64,000 bases of DNA from Streptomyces sp. ALI-76-A. GTDB lineage: Bacteria > Actinomycetota > Actinomycetes > Streptomycetales > Streptomycetaceae. Within the stretch, counting starts at the first letter, position 1; each line of letters starts with the position of its first letter. Of the stretch, positions 52,205 to 59,687 are shown piece after piece. The notes below the pieces were generated by a model. It was not told the origin of the DNA. It ran no database searches and saw only the letters and a program-made list of their open reading frames with translations. The DNA lies in assembly GCF_030287445.1 (NCBI RefSeq), contig NZ_JASVWB010000002.1:3596001-3660000 (forward strand), read 5' to 3'. Made by a program: the position numbers and the translations under genes.

Positions 52205-53248
52205 TCAGGCGGACTTTCTGCGCACCAGGCGGGTGGGGACGATCGCGGGGGCCGCGGCCGGGGTGTCGGGCCGCCGGGTGCGGTCGAGGAGCAGCCGGGC
52301 CATCAGCCGGCCCATCTCCTCGACGTCCTGGTGGACGGTGGTCAGCGGCGGGTCGGTCGACTCGGCGATCTCCGTCAGGTCGTCGAAGCCGACCACGGCC
52401 ACGTCCTCGGGCACCCGCCGGCCGCGCTCCCGCAGCGTCTGGAGGGCACCGGACGCCATGAGGTCGGAGGCGACGAAGACGGCGTCCAGGCCGGGACACC
52501 GGTCGAGCAGGGCGGCCATGGCGTCGGCGCCGCCCCGCTGGGTGTAGTCGGCCCGCTCGACCAGGGGGGATGCGGCCTCCGGGAGGGCGTCCCGGTAGCC
52601 GGCGAGCCGGTCGGCGGCGGAGTTCTCCTGGTCGTAGGGCCCCGTGACGGTGGCGATGCGGGTACGGCCGAGCGCGACCAGGTGCCGGACGGCCTGCCGG
52701 GCGCCGCCGCGGTTGTCGCCGTCGACGTAGACCTGGCCGCGCACGGTGTCGCCCTCGCGCAGCAGCGGACGGCCGCCGAAGACGGCGGGCAGGCCGAGGC
52801 GGTCGACCATCTCGGGCAGCAGGTCGCCGGGGCGCAGGGAGAACAGCAGGGCGCCGTCGACGTGGCCGCCGCCGAGGTAGTCGGCCACGCGCGGGTAGTC
52901 GTCCGGCTCGTCCAGGAACAGCAGGACGGCCTGGGCGCCGTGGCGGGCGAGTTCCCGGCGGATGCCGCGCAGCAGGCGGTCGAAGAACGGGTCGAGGAAG
53001 AGCCGGTTCTCCGGCTGGGCCGCCACCACCGCGACGGCGCCGGTGCGGTGGGTGACCAGTTGCCGGGCGGCCTGGTTGGGGACGTAGCCGAGTTCGGCGA
53101 TCACCTCGCGGACCCGTTCGACGACCTCGGCGCGCACCCTGGGCTCGGCGTTGATCACCCGTGACACCGTGGACTTCGACACCCCCGACCGGCGTGCGAC
53201 GTCTTCGAGCGTGGGGCGCTGTCCGTTCGACGGTCGCGTCAACACCAT
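52205..53248 (-). CDS. LacI-family transcriptional regulator
   Basis: A 347-residue repressor. The HTH is PTLEDVARRSGVSKSTVSRV (12-31), followed by the hinge YVPNQAARQLVT. The periplasmic-binding-like effector domain includes RIATVTGPYDQENSAADRLA and PEDVAVVGFDDLTEI. These regulate sugar uptake genes in most cases; no sugar operon is beside it, so its targets may be distant. ATG start at 53248, 34 bp after the mec-like gene. Confidence 0.93.
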   Translation of the reverse strand: MVLTRPSNGQRPTLEDVARRSGVSKSTVSRVINAEPRVRAEVVERVREVIAELGYVPNQAARQLVTHRTGAVAVVAAQPENRLFLDPFFDRLLRGIRRELARHGAQAVLLFLDEPDDYPRVADYLGGGHVDGALLFSLRPGDLLPEMVDRLGLPAVFGGRPLLREGDTVRGQVYVDGDNRGGARQAVRHLVALGRTRIATVTGPYDQENSAADRLAGYRDALPEAASPLVERADYTQRGGADAMAALLDRCPGLDAVFVASDLMASGALQTLRERGRRVPEDVAVVGFDDLTEIAESTDPPLTTVHQDVEEMGRLMARLLLDRTRRPDTPAAAPAIVPTRLVRRKSA

Positions 53249-53282
53249 CTCCGATAGGGCGAGTTGCCGGTGCGTACGACGA

Positions 53283-53705
53283 TCAGTATGCCTCCACGAC
53301 CTTGATCTCCTCCTCCGTCACCTCGCCCTCGACGATCCGGAAGGAGCGGAACTGGAAGGGGCCGGCCTCGTCGGAGTCGGCGGTGGAGACAAGGACGTAG
53401 TGGGCGCCGGGTTCGTTGGCGTAGGAGATGTCGGTGCGGGAGGGGTAGGCCTCGGTCGCGGTGTGGGAGTGGTAGATGATCACCGGCTCCTCGTCGCGGT
53501 CGTCCATCTCCCGGTAGAGCTTGAGCAGGTCGCCGGAGTCGAACTCGTAGAACGTGGGCGAGCGGGCCGCGTTCAGCATCGGGATGAAGCGCTCGGGGCG
53601 GCCCGAGCCCGCCGGGCCCGCGACCACGCCGCACGCCTCGTCGGGGTGGTCCTCGCGCGCGTGGGCGACGATCTGGTCGAACAGGGCCTGGGTGATGGTG
53701 AGCAT
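53283..53705 (-). CDS. JAMM/MPN metalloprotease (M67, Mec-like)
   Basis: A 140-residue JAMM protease. The catalytic Glu is in DEACGVVAG (E23), and the zinc motif HSHTATEAYPSRTD is at 79-92 (H79, H81, D92). Mycobacterial Mec releases cysteine from CysO-Cys; related QbsD-type enzymes trim carrier tails to the GG end. The CysO-like gene lies about 1.4 kb downstream on the same strand. ATG start at 53705. Cytosolic. Confidence 0.92.
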   Translation of the reverse strand: MLTITQALFDQIVAHAREDHPDEACGVVAGPAGSGRPERFIPMLNAARSPTFYEFDSGDLLKLYREMDDRDEEPVIIYHSHTATEAYPSRTDISYANEPGAHYVLVSTADSDEAGPFQFRSFRIVEGEVTEEEIKVVEAY

Positions 53706-53724
53706 GTGGTCAGGATAAGCAGAG

Positions 53725-53761
53725 GGACCGGCCCGTACCGAGGGACGGTACGGGCCGGTCC
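53725..53761 (-). terminator. Hairpin terminator after the amino-acid permease
   Basis: GGACCGGCCCGTACC (53725-53739) pairs fully with 53747-53761 around a 7-nt loop. It lies between the permease stop and the mec-like start, both on the minus strand. Confidence 0.8.
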
Positions 53762-53779
53762 GCATCCTGGGCGCGGAGG

Positions 53780-55216
53780 TCAGCCGGTCTTCTGGAGCTC
53801 CTGCTCGCCGCCCCGGTCGGTGAGGCGCGGGTCGCGGCCCTTGAGGATCAGCCAGCCGATCCCGAGGGCGGCGAACCAGCCCGCCATCACGTACAGGCAG
53901 ACGCGGGCGTCGGCGTCGTACGCGATCAGGCCGGTGACGAAGAGCAGGAAGGCGATGGCGACGTAGCTGCACTTGGCGCCGCCCGGGGCGGGGAAGGAGG
54001 AGGCGGGCAGGCGGCCCGCGTCGACCGCGCGGCGGTACAGGACGTGGCTGATCAGGATCATCAGCCAGGTCCAGATGCCGGCCGCGGTGGCCACCGAGGT
54101 GACGTAGCCGAAGGCCTTCTCGGGGACGACGTAGTTCAGGACCACGCCGATGCCCATGAAGAGGACCGAGACGGTGACGCCGACAGCGGGGGTCTTGGTC
54201 GAGGACAGCTTCTTGAAGACCGCGGGCGCCTCGCCGCTGTGGGCCAGGTTCCGCAGCATGCGGCCCGTGGAGTACATGCCGGAGTTGCACGAGGACAGGG
54301 CGGCGGTCAGGACGACGAAGTTGACGATGCCGGCGCCCGCCGGGATGCCGATCTTCGCGAAGGCCTCGACGAAGGGGCTGACCCCGGGCGCGAACTCGGT
54401 CCACTTCACGACGCAGAGGATGACGGTGAGCGCGCCGACGTAGAAGAGGGCGATGCGCCAGGGGAGGGTGTTGATCGCCTTGGGGAGGGTCTTCTCGGGG
54501 TCCTCGGACTCGCCGGCCGTGACGCCGACCAGTTCGACGGCGAGGTAGGCGAACATGACGCCTTGCAGGGTCATCAGGGACGAGCCGACGCCCTTGGGGA
54601 AGAAGCCGTCGAAGGCCCAGAGGTTGGAGACGGCGGCGGTGTCGCCGGCGGAGCTGAAGCCGAAGGTGATGACGCCCAGCCCGATCACGATCATGCCGAT
54701 CAGGGCGGTGACCTTGACCATGGAGAACCAGAACTCCAGCTCGCCGAAGAGCTTCACGGAGATCAGGTTGACCCCGAACAGGACCACCAGGAAGACCAGT
54801 GCGGTCACCCACTGGGGGATGGCCGGGTACCAGTAGTTGACGTAGATCGCGGCGGCGGTCAGCTCGGCCATGCCGGTGACCACCCACATCAGCCAGTACG
54901 TCCAGCCGGTGAAGTAGCCGAAGAACGGGCCGAGGAACTCGCGCGAGTACTCGGCGAAGGAGCCCGAGACCGGGCGGTAGAGCAGGAGCTCGCCGAGCGC
55001 CCGCATGATGAAGAAGATGATCACGCCCGCCAGGGCGTACATGAGGATGAGGCTGGGGCCGGCCTTGGCGATGTTCGCTCCGGCGCCCAGGAAGAGGCCG
55101 ACGCCGATGGCGCCGCCGATCGCGATCATCTGGACCTGGCGGCTGCCGAGCCCGCGCTCGTACCCCTCTTCCGATTCCTTCGGGGCCTTGTCCGTGTCGA
55201 CCTGCGCTGAGGTCAT
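53780..55216 (-). CDS. Amino-acid permease (APC superfamily)
   Basis: A 478-residue, 12-TM transporter: LGSRQVQMIAIGGAIGVGLF with the GGAIGVGLFLG substrate loop of TM1, ALGELLLYRPVSGSFAEYS, and SEDPEKTLPKAINTLPWRI after TM6. It belongs to the AAT family (GabP/LysP/AroP group). ATG at 55216 following GGAGAAAGG. The frame remains open upstream to 55534 without similarity. Monocistronic, with its own terminator. Confidence 0.92.
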   Translation of the reverse strand: MTSAQVDTDKAPKESEEGYERGLGSRQVQMIAIGGAIGVGLFLGAGANIAKAGPSLILMYALAGVIIFFIMRALGELLLYRPVSGSFAEYSREFLGPFFGYFTGWTYWLMWVVTGMAELTAAAIYVNYWYPAIPQWVTALVFLVVLFGVNLISVKLFGELEFWFSMVKVTALIGMIVIGLGVITFGFSSAGDTAAVSNLWAFDGFFPKGVGSSLMTLQGVMFAYLAVELVGVTAGESEDPEKTLPKAINTLPWRIALFYVGALTVILCVVKWTEFAPGVSPFVEAFAKIGIPAGAGIVNFVVLTAALSSCNSGMYSTGRMLRNLAHSGEAPAVFKKLSSTKTPAVGVTVSVLFMGIGVVLNYVVPEKAFGYVTSVATAAGIWTWLMILISHVLYRRAVDAGRLPASSFPAPGGAKCSYVAIAFLLFVTGLIAYDADARVCLYVMAGWFAALGIGWLILKGRDPRLTDRGGEQELQKTG

Positions 55217-55535
55217 GTGTGGTGCGCCTTTCTCCATGCCGACCCGGGCCTCTCGTCGGCCTCGGATCGGGTCTCGATCCCCCCGGATACTGGAGTTTTC
55301 TGCCTGGCCGACGGTCGTCGGCTCGGTGGCGCACCCGGACGAACGTGGGTGGTGTTCGCCGGGCGGTCGTGCAGATTTATCACGGCCGCCACATTGATCA
55401 CCTGTGGCGCGTGTGGCGCAGCGCACAGAGAAAGGCGGACAAAAGCCACCCGTGAGGGGCATAGGTGTCCGCCGCGGTGATGTGATCGTTATCCGGATTT
55501 GAGTGTCCGTTGAGCGAACACAACATCCACACAAG
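55217..55535. other. Upstream region of the amino-acid permease, no gene seen
   Basis: This 319-bp gap contains an imperfect inverted repeat GTGTCCG-ttgag-CGAACAC (55503-55521), a possible operator or part of a weak terminator after DUF2017. Open frames across it overlap each other and lack ribosome binding sites. Confidence 0.4.
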
Positions 55536-56138
55536 TCAGGGCATAAGGGTGCCGACGAGGGTCTCCTGGAGCCCTCCCAGCCACAGGTACGCCATCACCA
55601 TCGGCTTGCGCGGGTCCTCGTCCGGGAGGTGGTAGAGCAGGTCGCTGTCGTCCTCGTCGGTGATCTCCAGCCGGGAGCCGATCGCGAGGCGCAGGTCGTT
55701 GAGGGTGCGCAGCCACTGCTGGGAGGCGCCGGGCGACAGCCTGAGGACCGCTCCGGCATCACCGGCCGGACTGAGCGCGTCCAGCGAGCGGATCACCGCG
55801 AGGGCGTTGTCCCGCTTGCCGGCCCGCAGGTCGTTCTCGGTGTAGCGGCGGAACTCGGCGGAGGAGGCCCGCTGTTCCTCGGCCTGCCGCGGTCCGGCGG
55901 TGCCCTCCGGGTCGCTGTAGGCGTCGGGGAAGAGCCGCCTGAGGACCGGGTCGGACGGGGGCTCGCTGGGGCCGTCGGCGAACAGCTCGGCGAGCGGGTC
56001 GTCGGTGGGTTCCTCGGCGGGACCGGGGCCGATGAGTTCCAGGAGCTGAACGGCCAGCGACCGGATGATGGAGATCTCGACGTCGTCGAGGGCGACGGCC
56101 GCGCCGCCGCCGGGGAGCGGTTCGAAGTGTCCTGGCAT
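55536..56138 (-). CDS. DUF2017 protein
   Basis: A 200-residue protein with the DUF2017 pattern: GGGAAVALDDVEISIIRSLA, LRRLFPDAYSDPE, FRRYTENDLRAGKRDNA and the C-terminal AYLWLGGLQETLVGTL. In actinobacteria the family nearly always follows clpS, as here (50-bp gap), which suggests a link to Clp proteolysis that has not been shown. ATG at 56138; the upstream frame extension is not conserved. Confidence 0.9.
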   Translation of the reverse strand: MPGHFEPLPGGGAAVALDDVEISIIRSLAVQLLELIGPGPAEEPTDDPLAELFADGPSEPPSDPVLRRLFPDAYSDPEGTAGPRQAEEQRASSAEFRRYTENDLRAGKRDNALAVIRSLDALSPAGDAGAVLRLSPGASQQWLRTLNDLRLAIGSRLEITDEDDSDLLYHLPDEDPRKPMVMAYLWLGGLQETLVGTLMP

Positions 56139-56188
56139 GGATTCTTTTCGCTGCTGGGCGGGCGCTGGGCTGCCGGGCGGACGCGGGG

Positions 56189-56506
56189 CTACTTGCGGTC
56201 CTGCTGGAGCGTGGCCCACAGGCCGTAGCCGTGCATGGCCTGCACGTCGCGCTCCATCTCCTCGCGACTGCCGCTGGAGACGACCGCCCGGCCCTTGTGG
56301 TGGACGTCGAGCATGAGCTTGGTGGCCTTGTCCTTGGAGTAGCCGAAGTACGTCTGGAAGACGTACGTCACATAGCTCATGAGGTTGACCGGGTCGTTGT
56401 GGACGATCGTGACCCAGGGGACGTCCGGCTCGGGGACGGCGAAGACTTCCTCCGCCGACTCGGTGCGTTCGGTCTCAAGGGGAGCGGGTGACGTCACATG
56501 GCCCAT
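56189..56506 (-). CDS. clpS: ATP-dependent Clp protease adaptor ClpS
   Basis: A 105-residue adaptor: [20 protein letters not shown] with the N-degron pocket [16 protein letters not shown] and [11 protein letters not shown]. It delivers N-end-rule substrates to ClpC/ClpA. The disordered N-terminal 28 residues are usual. The ATG at 56506 follows GGGGGGCG; the long frame continuing to 58345 is an artefact. It is divergent from pncB, with 57 bp between the two starts. Confidence 0.96.
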   Translation of the reverse strand: MGHVTSPAPLETERTESAEEVFAVPEPDVPWVTIVHNDPVNLMSYVTYVFQTYFGYSKDKATKLMLDVHHKGRAVVSSGSREEMERDVQAMHGYGLWATLQQDRK

Positions 56507-56563
56507 GCTGCCACGCCCCCCGCAAATCGTCACACTGACGAAATGGGGGTAGCATGCGTTGCC

Positions 56564-57910
56564 ATGAACACAGCGGACCTTGGGCTGCCGGTGGACGTTC
56601 CCTCGACGGCGCTCTTCACGGACCAGTACGAGCTCACTATGGTGCAGGCCGCCTTGAAGGCGGGTACCGCCGAACGGCGCAGCGTGTTCGAGGTGTTCAC
56701 GCGCCGGCTGCCGGACGGGCGGCGGTACGGCGTGGTGGCGGGCACCGGACGCGTCCTGGACGCGGTGGAGAACTTCCGGTTCGACGCGAACGTCCTCGGC
56801 TTCCTGCGCGAGCGCGCCATCGTCGACGAGGAGACCCTGGACTGGCTCGCCGCCTACCGCTTCTCGGGTGACATCTGGGGCTACCCGGAGGGCGAGGTGT
56901 ACTTCCCCGGCTCGCCGATCCTGCGGGTCGAGGGCTCCTTCGCCGAGTGCGTGCTGCTGGAGACCGTGATCCTTTCCATCCTCAACCACGACTCGGCCAT
57001 CGCCGCGGCGGCCTCCCGCATGGCCTCCGCCGCCGGCGGGCGGCCCCTGATCGAGATGGGCGCCCGCCGCACCCACGAGCTGGCCGCCGTCGCCGCCTCG
57101 CGCGCCGCGTACGTCGGCGGCTTCACCACCACCTCCGACCTGGCGGCCGGTTTCCGCTACGGCATCCCCACGGTGGGCACCTCGGCCCACGCCTTCACCC
57201 TGCTGCACGACCACGAGCGGGACGCCTTCCGGGCCCAGGTCGAGTCGCTGGGCCGGGGCACCACGCTGCTCGTGGACACGTACGACGTCACCGAGGCCGT
57301 CCGGCTGGCCGTCGAGGTCGCCGGGCCGGAACTGGGCGCCGTGCGGATCGACTCCGGGGACCTGCTGCTGGTCGCGCACCGGGTACGGCAGCAGCTGGAC
57401 GAGCTGGGGGCCACCGAGACGAAGATCATCGTGACCTCGGACCTGGACGAGTACGCGATCGCCTCGATGGCGGCGGCGCCCGTGGACGCCTACGGCGTCG
57501 GCACCCAGCTGGTGACCGGCTCCGGGCACCCGACGGCCTCGATGGTCTACAAGCTGGTCGCCCGCGCCGAGTCCGCCGACCCGAAGGCCCCGCTGGTGCC
57601 GGTGGCGAAGAAGTCGTCCGGCGGCAAGACCTCCGTCGGCGGCCGCAAGTGGGCCGCGCGGCGGCTCGACGAGCACGGGATCGCGGAGACCGAGGTCGTC
57701 GGCACCGGGCCCGTGCCGGCCGAACTGGCCGACCGGCAGCTGCTGGTCGAGCTCGTCAAGGGCGGCGAGGTCGTCGCCCGGGAGCCGCTGGACGTCGTCC
57801 GCGACCGGCACGCCGCCGCCCGCGCCGGCCTGCCCCTGTCGGCGACCCAGCTGTCCCGCGGAGAACCGGTCATCCCGACGGAGTACGCACACGGTCGCTC
57901 GGGTAGCTAG
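56564..57910 (+). CDS. pncB: Nicotinate phosphoribosyltransferase
   Basis: A 448-residue NAPRTase: [67 protein letters not shown] and [12 protein letters not shown]. It makes nicotinate mononucleotide for NAD salvage. The ATG at 56564 gives the conserved start; an earlier ATG at 56543 is possible. Its TAG stop belongs to the palindromic element that starts at 57907. It precedes the nicotinamidase gene, which supplies nicotinate. Confidence 0.95.
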   Translation: MNTADLGLPVDVPSTALFTDQYELTMVQAALKAGTAERRSVFEVFTRRLPDGRRYGVVAGTGRVLDAVENFRFDANVLGFLRERAIVDEETLDWLAAYRFSGDIWGYPEGEVYFPGSPILRVEGSFAECVLLETVILSILNHDSAIAAAASRMASAAGGRPLIEMGARRTHELAAVAASRAAYVGGFTTTSDLAAGFRYGIPTVGTSAHAFTLLHDHERDAFRAQVESLGRGTTLLVDTYDVTEAVRLAVEVAGPELGAVRIDSGDLLLVAHRVRQQLDELGATETKIIVTSDLDEYAIASMAAAPVDAYGVGTQLVTGSGHPTASMVYKLVARAESADPKAPLVPVAKKSSGGKTSVGGRKWAARRLDEHGIAETEVVGTGPVPAELADRQLLVELVKGGEVVAREPLDVVRDRHAAARAGLPLSATQLSRGEPVIPTEYAHGRSGS

Positions 57911-58075
57911 TGCCGCGGCAGGCAACGTTTGCCCGTCAAGGAGCGGCGTCCGGTGCGTGCTCTCGGCGTGCCGGCCGCAAGCCCTCGTACTGGATGTACT
58001 TGGGCTTTCGGCCGGTGCGGCGAGAGGGCGTGCCGGGCGTCGCGACGGGGCGAACGTCGCCTGCCACGGCACTAG
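57907..58075. repeat. 169-bp imperfect palindromic element (MITE-like), copy 1
   Basis: The ends CTAGTGCCGCGGCAGGC and GCCTGCCACGGCACTAG are inverted copies, and similarity between the arms continues inwards through CGTCCGG/CCGGGCG and CGGCCGCAAGCCC/GGGCTTTCGGCCG, to a turn near 57995. The first CTAG includes the pncB stop codon. The rest of the 57911-58350 gap is a second hairpin element (58074-58219) and the pncA upstream region; I see no gene in it. Confidence 0.85.
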
Positions 58076-58219
58076 GGCCTGTCCGGCCCTTCGCGTCGTC
58101 GCCCGCCCGCGGGGTGGTCGCGCGGCGTCCGGTGCGTGCCACTCGCACCTCGCCCGCCCTTGAGGCGGCGGGAGTGTGCGTGGCGTCGCGGGACAGGCGG
58201 GACGGGCCGGACAGGCCCT
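58074..58219. repeat. 146-bp inverted-repeat element adjoining copy 1
   Basis: AGGGCCTGTCCGGCCC (58074-58089) and its exact complement (58204-58219) bound a segment that also folds inwards around CCCGCCC-TTGA-GGCGGCGGG (about 58154-58171). It overlaps the previous element by two bases. It is non-coding. Confidence 0.75.
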
Positions 58220-58350
58220 GGAGCGGGTGCGCCCGTCCGCGCCGGACCGTGCCCCCTCCCGCCCCGCAACCGAAGTCCGTAGGCTCGGAGGTTCACCGGC
58301 CGGGCTCGCACCCCTTCTCTTCCCGACCCCATAGTCGAAGGACACCGACC

Positions 58351-58941
58351 ATGCGCCGCGCCTTGATCGTCGTAGACGTGCAGAACGATTTCTGCGAGGG
58401 AGGCAGCCTCGCGGTGGCCGGGGGTGCCGACGTGGCCGCCGCCGTCACCGAGCTGATCGGCCAGGCGGCCGGCTCCGGCTACCAGCACGTGGTGGCCACC
58501 CGGGACCACCATGTCGCCCCCGGCGGCCACTTCGCCGACAACCCCGACTACGTCCACTCCTGGCCGGCGCACTGCGTCGCGGGCACCGAGGGGGTGGGCT
58601 TCCACCCGAACTTCGCCCCGGCGGTCGCCTCCGGCGCCATCGACGCCGTCTTCGACAAGGGGGCGTACGCCGCGGCCTACAGCGGCTTCGAGGGCGCCGA
58701 CGAGAACGGCGTGGCGCTGGCCGACTGGCTGCGCGAGCGGGCGGTCGAGGAGGTGGACGTGGTCGGCATCGCCACCGATCACTGCGTCCGCGCCACCGCG
58801 CTGGACGCGGCCCGGGAGGGCTTCCGTACGCAGGTCCTGCTGGACCTGACCGCCGGGGTGGCCGAGGCGACCACCGAGCGGGCGCTGGAGGAGATGCGGG
58901 AGGCCGGCGTGGAGCTGTCCGGGAAGCCGGTGGTCGCCTAG
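58351..58941 (+). CDS. pncA: Nicotinamidase (isochorismatase family)
   Basis: A 196-residue hydrolase with the catalytic triad Asp (D9 in VVDVQNDF), Lys (FDKGAY) and Cys (TDHCVRATA), and the metal ligands D-x-H...H in [12 protein letters not shown]. It converts nicotinamide to nicotinate, the substrate of the pncB product encoded 440 bp upstream. The ATG at 58351 is the family start; the open frame back to 57910 lies in repeat DNA. The TAG stop is part of an 18-bp palindrome. Confidence 0.95.
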   Translation: MRRALIVVDVQNDFCEGGSLAVAGGADVAAAVTELIGQAAGSGYQHVVATRDHHVAPGGHFADNPDYVHSWPAHCVAGTEGVGFHPNFAPAVASGAIDAVFDKGAYAAAYSGFEGADENGVALADWLRERAVEEVDVVGIATDHCVRATALDAAREGFRTQVLLDLTAGVAEATTERALEEMREAGVELSGKPVVA

Positions 58942-58955
58942 TGCCGCGGCACTAG
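58938..58955. repeat. 18-bp perfect palindrome at the pncA stop codon
   Basis: CTAGTGCCGCGGCACTAG equals the two ends of the 57907-58075 element joined without the interior. Its first CTAG contributes the TAG stop of pncA, as the element's CTAG does for pncB. Confidence 0.85.
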
Positions 58956-59094
58956 AAGCCGGTGGTCTGCCGACCCGCGACCTCGCGCGCCCGCCCGTCA
59001 GCCGCCCGCTCAGGGCCCGACCCCCTCGTCCCCGACCGTCAGCCGCCGCACCGGCACCTCAGCCGTCGCCGTCCGTCAGCCGCCGTCCGCGGTC

Positions 59095-59179
59095 CGTCAG
59101 CCGTCAGCCGTCAGCCGTCAGCTGTCAGCCGTCAGCCGTCAGCCGTCAGCCGTCAGCCGTCAGCCGTCAGCCGTCAGCC
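59095..59179. repeat. 7-bp tandem repeat (CGTCAGC), about 12 copies
   Basis: Twelve consecutive CGTCAGC units, one with TGTCAGC. Degenerate copies start upstream, near 59058. It lies in the 283-bp gap between pncA and a small convergent gene. Confidence 0.9.
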
Positions 59180-59224
59180 AGGGTCGCCCTGGACCCGGGC
59201 GGCAGGGTAAGGCCTGCTCAGGAC

Positions 59225-59566
59225 CTACACGGGCGCCGTCGGACGTCTCAGCAGCGTCCTGATCGGCTGCCACAGCTCCTGGACGAGATCCGGGCCGCCG
59301 ACACCGTTGTCAGGCGCCGTGCGCCATATCAGGCCGTCCGGGTGGTGCAGGACCGCGGTGATCTCGTCCGGTGTCGGCGGGGCCGCGTTGCCCCGCAGGT
59401 AGACCGCCCGCATGCCCAGGTTGCGCAGCCTGGTCAGGGCGCGCGCACGGTTCTGGGCGTGGACGAGGAAGCGGACACTGCCCGTGCCGTCGGTGGTGGG
59501 GCGGGGCAGGTTCAGCGCCACCACCACGCTGCCGGTCGGCAGCTTGCAGAAACCTCCTGCGGCCAT
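59225..59566 (-). CDS. Hypothetical protein
   Basis: A 113-residue protein, not recognised. Its composition and ATG start (MAAGGFCKLPTG) look real. VVVALNLPRPTTDGTGSVRF and the closing DLVQELWQPIRTLL suggest a small alpha/beta protein. There is no signal or TM segment. A similar small gene often precedes the metalloprotease gene in Streptomyces, but I cannot name a family. Confidence 0.55.
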   Translation of the reverse strand: MAAGGFCKLPTGSVVVALNLPRPTTDGTGSVRFLVHAQNRARALTRLRNLGMRAVYLRGNAAPPTPDEITAVLHHPDGLIWRTAPDNGVGGPDLVQELWQPIRTLLRRPTAPV

Positions 59567-59687
59567 GCGGTCACACCCCCGTGTGCGTCGGTGTCAATAA
59601 GGGAGCCACAGGACGCACCTAAACACGAATCGGCGGCAACCCGCCAGGGGTCACCGCCGATACGCTTCTGACCTGCTAAAACGCCGT

